From positions 62,001 to 126,000 of the forward strand of contig CAJNOL010000267.1 of the NCBI GenBank assembly GCA_905250125.1: a stretch of 64,000 bases of DNA, given 5' to 3'. A program made the translations under genes and the position numbers. A model generated the notes under the pieces. The model was not told the DNA's origin. It worked only from the letters and a program-made list of their open reading frames with translations, and did not search any database. The stretch is from Rotaria sordida (taxonomy: Eukaryota > Rotifera > Eurotatoria > Philodinida > Philodinidae). Positions 52,221-61,107 of the stretch are shown here, piece by piece. Within the stretch, counting starts at the first letter, position 1. Each line of letters begins with the position of its first letter.

Positions 52221-55200
52221 TCTAAATAATCATCACATATTAGCTCAATATTAACTGTACGATTTAACACATAATGAAATTTTACTTCGCTTTATTTTGT
52301 TTTCTGATATTCAAGTGAATATGTTGTCAGTGAAAACGCACACTTGTCGTTACTCTTTTCATGTCTTACTTTTCTCTTCATACCTCTCTATTTATTCTTT
52401 CTTTCTTTCTTTCTCTTATTCATTAGTCATATTCGACCTTATTTAAATCATAACTACTAATACAACACATAATCCTTTTAAAATATAGAAATAAGTCAAT
52501 TCTAGAATTGTTTTGACATCATCAATAATCAAACGTACACATTGCGATTTCGTCAATGTCATTATTTCTTGTATAGTTAGCAGAATCGATAATTTTCTTC
52601 TTTTTCTACATTAAGAAATGAATTGAAATTCTTTAAAAAGATTATATATATATATATATAAATCAAATCAAATCTATGTTTTTATTTCCGATTTATTTAT
52701 ATTTTCAATCAAATATAAAGTAAACAATGTTTTCGTGAATAAGTCAATTGATTGGTATAATTAAAATTTCTTTATTCATCAAAATAGAACGATTTGATAG
52801 TCAGATATATTCATCAAGATTAAAATCTATTAATATCCAATACAATAAACATAATGAAATGAAAAGAAAAGAATTATGAATTATGAATTATAGCCAAATA
52901 CAATATTTGGACAACCACCATCATCTACTAATAAAGAAGTTCGTTGAACAGCAGTTGTCTTTTTTCAATGTTGGTGATTTGTTATCAACGTTCACTTATT
53001 TTGAATATTGATTCATTAGAATTTGAATATAGTCGATGATTATCAACAATAATTTCACATTGATTCTTACAATATATACTGTCATATTTATTCAAATCAA
53101 TTCAACACCATTGTATGTTCCATCACTTTATGTAAATATTAATTTTGATTAGTTTTCCTTTTCTTTTCACTATTTAATAATGTTACAACTCAATCAAAAA
53201 CATGTTCTATACAATTGAAAACAGCAGATCTAGCTGTTATTGAATTTGTCCATTGCTTTGCTGTTTTCATCATCAAAGATAATTACACATCCATCTCTTG
53301 CTCTACTTCTAACATTGATTGTTGAACAACAACTTTCTCAATCAAAATTATAAATTTCATTAACTATATATAACGAAACTATAGATTATCTTTTTCATCT
53401 CTATGTTGTACAATCATCATATTACAATAGTAAGTAAACCTCCATTAGCCATTGATTTACATGGTTTATTTTAATAAATGATCATTTTTGAATATTAATT
53501 TATTGTTTCAAAATAAATTCAAATCTTCTTGATCAACATCAAAGTAATGAAGAAGTTTTAATATATTGGTGTAGTTTTATAAAAACATTTATTAAATAAA
53601 CATAAAATAGTTTAAAAAACATGTTCATGTTATTATCACTTCAAATAAAGGTCTTTGTTTTGTTCATTAAAGATTGATCTATTCAAATTTCTTAATGAGA
53701 ATATATTTGATTAAAAGATTTTCATGAAAAATCTGATTTAATCATCTATTTTCTTTTAGATTTGATTATACATTTGATGAAAAAATCTCCAGTGAAATCG
53801 ATTTATGCTTCTTATATTGTCGATTCATTGATTGATACAAAGTTCAACGATAGTGATGTCATTGTTTTTTGTCTAGAGTTGACATAAAATCTAGTTTGTT
53901 AAGACGTTTTTTTTTCATTTTTATTCTTTTCTTTCTTCACATATTGGATGAAACATCTACGATAGATGAGAATTAATCATTTGCAGAAACAGATTATTCA
54001 TATAAATTCTATGTTCAAATAGTTTGTAATATATTCTTTCGTTTATTATTATTCTAATATTCATTAATTGAAATCGTTATTACATTTTCGAAAATATTTT
54101 CTTGCTAGTTTTTCGTTTAGTTAATATTATAAAAACGTCTTGTTTAATCATATAATGACAATAAACAACCAATGATACTTGTTCAAAACATTTGGAAGAT
54201 AGAATTTTTTCAATATTTTTTGCAATTTTTATTTATAAATTTTTCATTCATTTAGTTTCTTTTTGAATTAGAAGATTTTAAAAATTAAAATAAAATGAAG
54301 AAAAATTTGCAGTCTTTTGGACATTATTGTTAGATCTTGTACTGATTGTAACATTGAGACAATGAATTTCTTCTCAATCTCAGCGACATTCTCAGTAACA
54401 TTACTTTTATTTATTAACTATTTATTTAAAATACAGAAATCTTCTATTTTATTTCAAATAAATCTAAGAAAATTCTGTTAAATGAACACGTCATCTATCA
54501 TTCATTGATTTTTATTGATGAATTCAATCGATCAATCTCTATATATCTTTTATCAATAAATGATATAGATAATCCATTGTTCTATTTATTTCCTTCAGAT
54601 TGATATCGAAATCGGAAATATTCTTTTCCTTAGAATGTTCTCGAACATTTTAAAAATTTGTAATTGAGAATAAATTAATCTCATTTGAAAATATCTTGTC
54701 AATTCTATTTTCATTAAATATCCCAAATAAATTTTTCAATCGAAGAAATTGAATTCTTTTTTTATCTGTAAGTATTTAAAAAAATCATTTCTGATAAGTA
54801 AATTGATTCTTTCTTGTTGTTGTTGTTTTCTTCTAATCATTTAAATAATTGAATAAGATTTATTAAAATTCTATTTATTATAAATGATAGAGATAATTGA
54901 TTAATATATTTTTCATTCAGAGATTTTTATGAAACTTCTCATCAATCTATAGATTTTTCATATAATTATTTCATTGAGAATGTTTTCAAATTAATTATAT
55001 CTTTTATAAATAAAATATATTTAAACAAAAACTATTTCATTTATTTATTAGAAAAGAAAGATAAAGATTATTTTAGTCTGAACTTTATTGACATCATACA
55101 GATTTACATAAGAAAAAATCAATAAATATTGTGATCTTTCATCTTTCTATAAAGAAAAATTCTTTTTCTTATTCCATTGATCAGATCTCAATTGAAAGAG

Positions 55201-55275
55201 ATGGCTTTTGTTGAAAACTAATTACAGTTTTATTTCTCGAATGTTTATCGATAAGCAATCAGAGAGGAAAACTAA
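52221..55275. other. gene-poor A/T-rich DNA
   Basis: (CTTT)n near 52398, (TA)n at about 52644-52662, and 3 kb of A/T-rich sequence with stops in all frames. Nothing recognised. Confidence 0.5.
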
Positions 55276-55526
55276 TTAATCCTTTGAGGACTGAATTTTT
55301 TTATTGAGAAAAAAAAATTCAACTTTTTTATTTTATTTTAATTTAGAATGGCTACATAAACGTCTTATGATAATCAAAAAAGTACAATTTTTTTTTTATT
55401 TTGAAGTTTTTTTGAGTAAAAAAAGGGTCTAAGGACTGAAAAAGGAATTTGCTCTTTGACAAAAATTAAGGTAAAGCTGTCATCCGTGATATAGCTTTCA
55501 TTTATTGAATTCAGCATCTCTATATA

Positions 55527-57101
55527 AAATGGGAATCAAAAGTTTAAGGCACTTTTTGTTTTTTAATTTTCTCTAGCAAAGAACGCTCTTTGAAAATATT
55601 CCAATAGTGATTTCGATAGCTCTCGACACGAACTACAAGACTGGCGTACTTAGAAGTCTAAAGTAAAAGTTTTTGAATTTTTTTCAAATAAAACTTTTTT
55701 TCCGTGTGATCAAAAGTTTAAGGCACTTTTGCATATGTTCACTTTATTTCAAAAAAGAGCTAGGAAATCATAACTATTTGCGCAAAAAGTGTCCTCCTTT
55801 AGCTTTTAAGCATTTTGTTATCCGTTCCAGCATTGAATCAATCAATTTAATGCATAAATCTTGATCAACATTGTTCCACTCTTCCTGGAGCCGATAGATT
55901 AGGGCCGACTTCGAATACATTGGTTTTGAAGCTAGTTTTTTATCCAATATAGACCATAGCATCTCGATCGGATTGAGATCTGGACTTTTCGAGGACCAAT
56001 CAAGAACATTCAGCTTCATTTTAGCGATCTTGTCCTTGACCATGTTCGAAGTATGCCAGGGTGCTAAGTCCTGTTGAAAGATCATTTTGATTTTGTTAGG
56101 AATCTTTGCCATGGATTGCTTCAATTCGTTCTGTAAAACGTTACAATACATATTACTATCCATATTTTCGCTATAAGTCTTAGCAGACGGTAGAACAAAA
56201 CCAGATATTCCACCCCATATTCCGATCTTACCACCGTCACCTGTATTGGGTTGCTCCAAACATTCTGGTAGAAGTTTTTCCTTTTCTAAACGCCATATTT
56301 TGCATAGATTTTTTCTTTTTAAAACATAAAATGTCGATTCATCGATAAATATAACTTTTCGCCAATCATCGCAAGTCCAGCTTGAATACTTTGTGCACCA
56401 GGTAACACGCTGCTGTCGATATTTGGGGTTTAACCACTGTTTCTTTATTTTTACGACGTATTCGAAGCCAAGTTCTTGTAGATATCGACGTACTGTTACT
56501 GTAGATACTGGTGTAGACAGGCTACTGTTCAAATCTGACGTAATTTTGCTTGCACTGATACGAGCATCTCCTTTGACCAATCGTTTCAAGTGACGTAAAC
56601 CACGGCCGGATATTTTATTTGGATGTCCTGAATGCTTTAAATCTTCATATATACCGAGTGCCTTAAATTTCTTTAGTGTATTTTGCACACAGCATCGAGA
56701 AACCTTAAGCTGCGTTGAGATTTGGACTTGATTGAGACCAGCCTGGTGCAAAGGCACTGCCTGAGCTCGAATAAGCGGATCACTCGGATTTTTACCCATA
56801 ACTGATGCTAATACTAGTAAGCAATCTAATATATATCTAAATCCTAAATAAAAAGTATCCTTTGGGATTTGTTTGTCCGATAAAGTGAACATATGCAAAA
56901 GTGCCTTAAACTTTTGATCATAGGAAAAAAAAGTTTCATTTAAGAAAAAATTCAAAAACTTTTACTTTAGACTTCTAAGTACGCCAGTCTTGTAGTTCGC
57001 GTCGAGAGCTATCGAAATCACTATTGGAATATTTTCAAAGAGCGTTCTTTGCTAGAGAAAATAAAAAAACAAAAAGTGCCTTAAACTTTTGATTCCCACT
57101 T
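55527..57101 (-). mobile_element. Tc1-like transposon of IR/DR type, apparently complete
   Basis: 1575 bp between TA dinucleotides (55525-55526 and 57102-57103). Long terminal inverted repeats, 55527..55746 and 56881..57101, are nearly identical. Each arm holds two copies of a short direct repeat, outer GGGAATCAAAAGTTTAAGGC and inner TGATCAAAAGTTTAAGGCAC, the paired transposase-site plan known from IR/DR Tc1 elements. One open transposase gene lies between. Near-identical arms and an open frame imply recent movement. Confidence 0.9.
55774..56799 (-). CDS. Tc1-like transposase, DD34E
   Basis: 341 residues, ATG 56799 (MGKNPSDPLIRAQAVPLHQA) to stop at 55774. The frame stays open upstream into the inverted repeat, but that part is terminal-repeat sequence, so the internal ATG fits the family length (about 340). 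The N-terminal paired-like helix-turn-helix pair reads LNQVQISTQLKVSRCCVQNT and RLVKGDARISASKITSDLN. The DDE catalytic core has Asp in VIFIDESTFYV, Asp in MIFQQDLAPWHTS and Glu in SPDLNPIEMLWSILDKKL; 34 residues separate the second Asp and the Glu (DD34E, Tc1 type). The G-rich GGKIGIWGGIS block sits where Tc1 proteins have WGCIS. It ends RITKCLKAKGGHFLRK. No stops or shifts, so it could be functional. It would cut and paste this element at TA sites. Confidence 0.93.
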   Translation of the reverse strand: MGKNPSDPLIRAQAVPLHQAGLNQVQISTQLKVSRCCVQNTLKKFKALGIYEDLKHSGHPNKISGRGLRHLKRLVKGDARISASKITSDLNSSLSTPVSTVTVRRYLQELGFEYVVKIKKQWLNPKYRQQRVTWCTKYSSWTCDDWRKVIFIDESTFYVLKRKNLCKIWRLEKEKLLPECLEQPNTGDGGKIGIWGGISGFVLPSAKTYSENMDSNMYCNVLQNELKQSMAKIPNKIKMIFQQDLAPWHTSNMVKDKIAKMKLNVLDWSSKSPDLNPIEMLWSILDKKLASKPMYSKSALIYRLQEEWNNVDQDLCIKLIDSMLERITKCLKAKGGHFLRK

Positions 57102-57650
57102 TATATATACCCACATCTTCATTAGAAAATTTAACGTTGTCTAAGTTATTGGCTAGTTGATCGTGATCGAAATCGAAGTGACTTTTTCTTCAATAATCAC
57201 TGATATATGAATCACAGGACTCGACATCTACTTGATTATTTCCATATAATTCCATTTGTATCATTTTAATTATAACAGTATATAAAGAACTGAGGAGCAC
57301 AAGTACAAAAGCGAAATGAAATGCATTGTGAATTCAAGAACAACATAAAATTGTCAATGAGAACAAGACTATATGTAGATAAACTCGACGAAGAATATGA
57401 ATATTCTTTAAAAATAAAGAAGAGAAGAGAAAAATCAAGATATCACTATATCCTAGCAGCAAGAATAAAGAATATTTGAAAAGTATTTATATTAGACAAG
57501 GAAGAAAGAAAAGACAAGTATAAGATGACAAATATGGTTGTTTAATGCCTTAATGGCCTTGCAGATTTAATTATTTAATGTTGACTAAAGACTTCTTTTC
57601 CACAGAAAATATGTGGGACAACATATGTCCCACAGTCCTCAAAGGATTAA

Positions 57651-58518
57651 TCATATGCTCATTGTGAGTATTTTATTTTCATGAAAAATATTCAAATAAT
57701 ATGTGATGATAAATAGTTTTCTTTATAATTTGATTAATTGGATACCTTTCGATGTATATTAATGACAGATTAAAATATATTATTTTCAACTATAATTCTA
57801 CTGTTTGATGATCGATTGAAAATAACTTAACTTGTCTTGATAATAAATAGAAGAAACATTGGTCTATCTTTTCAATTTCTACCATCTGTTTCATTTATTC
57901 ATATTAATTAGAAAGAAAACAAGACAGGACATCATTATTTCTGAGTATAGGTGAAATATATTCTAATTGTATTCTATTGATGCTCGAATGAAAATCTTCT
58001 CTTATATTCTCGAATCTTTGAGTTTTGCCTTTTTCATTTGTGTCAATCATTAATGCTTAGTTTTTTTTAATGACATTTTCTTTTTGGATAATATAAATTT
58101 TCGTTAGATTTATAATGGTAATTGTTCATTTTGTATTGTGTCTTTATCCTCATTGTCAACATTGTATAATATGATGATTTTATTGATTCAATATATTATT
58201 TTGATTTTCATCCAGTTTATGATGAGAATCTTACTAAATGAATGAATTTCTACGAAAAATACGTCTTATTCCAGGAAATAGAATCTTTTAGAATTATCTC
58301 GGATCAACAGACTGTTGGAACCATAGAATTAGTTGTTTTCTTTTTGGGAATTCCTTTTAATAAAAATATTTAATATTATGACAATAGTTCTTTCTATTGT
58401 ATTGATTTTGTTATATGATGATGAATTCATATTTTCAATGATTTATTTTAGGTTTATAATCGCGTATCATCATAATTTATTGTATTTTATATAAACTTGT
58501 GTCTAATAATATAGAAAA
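57651..58518. other. intergenic DNA
   Basis: A/T-rich, upstream of the membrane-protein gene. TTTTATATAAAC at about 58486 is a possible TATA element 30 bp before the ATG. Confidence 0.4.
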
Positions 58519-59019
58519 ATGCCATCGTATTTTCGTATCTATGGTGCCAGTCGAATACGTATTCGCATCCATGTTTATGTATTATTTTTTTTCATTTGTG
58601 TACAATATCGTTATACATTTACTCTTGGTGAAATTCAGAAATTAGTTTTTATGTTTCGAGAGCCAAATGTTACAAATGTTAAATTGAATATGTATAACAA
58701 TATTCCATATGAAGATTGTCGATGTAATGTTGTACCTGTCGAATCTTGTCTTACTGATGAAGAACTTAAATACACTCGTATCATTCCATTGATATTATTT
58801 CTATTACAAATTTATCTTCTTAAAGATATTCTTTCGTTACATCATGAACGAAAATACTTTCTTTTAAATTTATATTGGATTGCTTCAATGTTTGCTTTCT
58901 TTTGTTTTTTAATAATTATTTATCGAAGTAGTTATTTTTATGTTACAATTACTCGAATACTTGTTTGTACAGGTCTATACTTATTCTTGAATGGTTATAT
59001 ATCACAGGTTATTCCGTAA
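58519..59019 (+). CDS. orphan multi-pass membrane protein
   Basis: Single exon, 166 residues. The N-terminus is basic (RIRIRIHVYVLFFFICVQYR) with a first hydrophobic stretch. A loop with three Cys follows (YEDCRCNVVPVESCLTDEE), probably outside the cell or in the lumen. Three more hydrophobic segments: RIIPLILFLLQIYLL, LNLYWIASMFAFFCFLIIIY and ITRILVCTGLYLFLNGYI. AATAAA-like signals (TTAATAAATTG) occur near 59203. Codon use fits host genes. There are no transporter or receptor motifs and I do not recognise the family; it may be lineage-specific. It sits alone between two transposons. Confidence 0.6.
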   Translation: MPSYFRIYGASRIRIRIHVYVLFFFICVQYRYTFTLGEIQKLVFMFREPNVTNVKLNMYNNIPYEDCRCNVVPVESCLTDEELKYTRIIPLILFLLQIYLLKDILSLHHERKYFLLNLYWIASMFAFFCFLIIIYRSSYFYVTITRILVCTGLYLFLNGYISQVIP

Positions 59020-59347
59020 TCAATCATATTATAGTTATACTATTATTAGAGATTTGAAAGAATCGATAATAATAGTGAAATTCGAAGAGAAATCTTTTCA
59101 GCTAATATAGATTATTCTATCAAAAATCGATCAATGTAATATACTCATTTATTTGTATCTGTTAATTAATGTATATTTATATATATTGTGTTTTTTTTAA
59201 TGTTAATAAATTGAATACACTCTCGTTATGTCTTCTTCATTTACTATTGTTGTAATCATAAGAAAATGACACTTCGTTCTTAAATCAATTATTTCTTATA
59301 GTGTGGCCAAAGTTTGAAAGAACTATCCATAAGTTAGAAAAGATTAT
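59020..59347. other. 3' flank of the membrane-protein gene
   Basis: A/T-rich, likely 3' UTR; nothing else. Confidence 0.5.
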
Positions 59348-59999
59348 TTAACTCATTAAGTTCCGGCTTGTTTTGCGAAAATTCAAATTTTCATAAGAAA
59401 TGTTTAAATATGGCTTTTAGGTTTTGACAGAATTTCCAATCTATCAAAGAAACATCTCTAGTTCGCTACTCTATGATAGTCTCAAAAATAATCCTTAACA
59501 TCGATCGTCATAAATCTATGTATTGATTATATCACTTTATTTTCACGTATGGATACACCTAAGCATGTTGAGTTGGGAGAAACTATATAAGGTGAAAAAA
59601 AGAAGAAACTTTCCCATTTTGAAAAATCCTGATATGATAATAAGCTAAGAGAGAACAATCGTACAGGAGAAAATCAACATGGGAGAAATATACTGCGACA
59701 AAGTTGCAATTTGGAATATAAAGCGACATAAAGAAAGAAAAAACCTGTGAACATATATCATCCATATGTAGAACAACGAAAAACGATGCATGAAGAGTGT
59801 AGCCACTATAGATTCCTAGCATGATGTCCCTGCTCTAGTCCATGGTTTATTAGCTAAAATGCGTTTCCAATTAACCAAAGAATATGCTACTAACATCTCG
59901 GTTCAATAACTGCATTTCAACATGTTCTTACGTCCGTCACATATGTCCTAAGCCAAGTTTCAGGACGTATATATACATCGCCAGGACTCAAAAGGTTAA
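59348..59999. mobile_element. second piggyBac-type non-autonomous element
   Basis: Left end TTAACTCATTAAGTTCCGGC (59348) and right end, inverted, TTAACCTTTTGAGTCCTGGC (to 59999) agree at 14 of 20 bases, with TTAA at both outer edges. The right end resembles the TTAATCCTTTGAGGACTG ends of the element at 55276. No transposase frame in 652 bp. The weaker end match suggests an older insertion. Confidence 0.55.
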
Positions 60000-60178
60000 T
60001 ATGACAGACACATACGTCTGAGAAAAAGAGTATCTTTAATTATACAATACATTTTAGAGTTTACATGAGCTGCAAGTCCATGAAAATCTGAATCTCATTG
60101 TAATATGAGGATATCAAAAGAGCTTATTGTAAGGAAACGGTGAATGGGGTAGGACTAGGCGAGATAGTTATAGTGAGG

Positions 60179-60278
60179 NNNNNNNNNNNNNNNNNNNNNN
60201 NNNNNNNNNNNNNNNNNNNNNNNNNNNNNNNNNNNNNNNNNNNNNNNNNNNNNNNNNNNNNNNNNNNNNNNNNNNNNN
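60179..60278. other. assembly gap, 100 N
   Basis: Exactly 100 N, a conventional placeholder of unknown true size, so spacing across it is not reliable. It lies just before copy B of a dispersed repeat, a likely cause of the gap. Confidence 0.99.
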
Positions 60279-60318
60279 TTTCGAATTTCAATTTGAAACT
60301 TTGTATAGAGTCAGATCT

Positions 60319-60656
60319 TAACAAGAATAGTTTCTTATGATTGTTTCAACTTTTATCGTTGTTCCTATTCTAAGATAGAGCTATGATAATAGCGTGTCTT
60401 TTACATCGCTCATATAAACTAGCAGATTTGATGTTTTTATTTCGGGATAGAAGCAAATCAAAAAACCTGATGCAAAGTATCAAGTCAAAAATCGAAAACA
60501 AGTTTTTCTGTTATCACGGTATTCATTTCAAAAAATACTTAAAAAGTGCAGTATCTTCGCAGCAATAAATTAAGGGTATGAACTCTTTTCAGTTTATTCA
60601 TAGCTCATTTGGATCTACATGAAGCACATAGTCTTGACTCAAAAGCTATTTGTTAG
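60319..60656 (+). repeat. dispersed repeat, copy B
   Basis: Runs from CAAGAATAGTTTCTTATG to AAAAGCTATTTGTTAG and matches copy A at 47415..48066 without its internal 270 bp. Blocks such as AAAGTGCAGTATCTTCGCAG and ATGAACTCTTTTCAGTTTAT are shared. Confidence 0.7.
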
Positions 60657-61107
60657 TTGGAGAGCTTTCCTCGTTAGACTGTAAAAGAAGGATAGACTTC
60701 ACTGGATTCTATTTTTCTTCTCGTATATATATACATATTCATTTTCTGATTATCTTTTCAAAGTAATAATGGACAAATCTAATTTTTGAACAATATCTGG
60801 GCTTGAAAAGATTTCTCAATATTATTGTTTTTCTGTTTTTCACATGGATTCTTTGTGTTTGTTTTTCCTGTATATTGATAAACACAATAAATAAAGCTTG
60901 ATATATACATTTAAAAAAAAACTTTCTCTATGATGCAACAATGAGCAAGTAAAGAAAAAATATAGATTGAGATGACAATACCACAATAGATGCTGCTTAT
61001 TGACGCATAGCGGAGAACACAAGCAATAACAAAAGTATAGATATTAAAATGTGCGTCAAAACAAAAATAGAAACAATATGAAAACAATCTATCAGACAAT
61101 ATTCGAT
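60657..61107. other. 3' flank of MED12
   Basis: A/T-rich; probable MED12 3' UTR. Small frames on the minus strand are not convincing. Confidence 0.5.

Larger units (their letters stand above)
55276..57650. mobile_element. piggyBac-type non-autonomous element split by a Tc1-like insertion
   Basis: Outer ends are TTAA plus TCCTTTGAGGACTG (55276..55293) and the exact inverse CAGTCCTCAAAGGA plus TTAA (57633..57650). TTAA duplication and CCTTT-G ends are the piggyBac signature. Without the Tc1 insert the element is about 790 bp and has no transposase frame. The perfect 14-bp ends suggest it is not very old, and it predates the Tc1 insertion. Confidence 0.7.

Noticed and set aside
55774-56955. 393-codon version of the transposase
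   Set aside because: The first 52 codons are the terminal inverted repeat read as protein; the ATG at 56799 gives the usual family length.
60124-60340. frames spanning the N gap
   Set aside because: Artefact of unknown bases.
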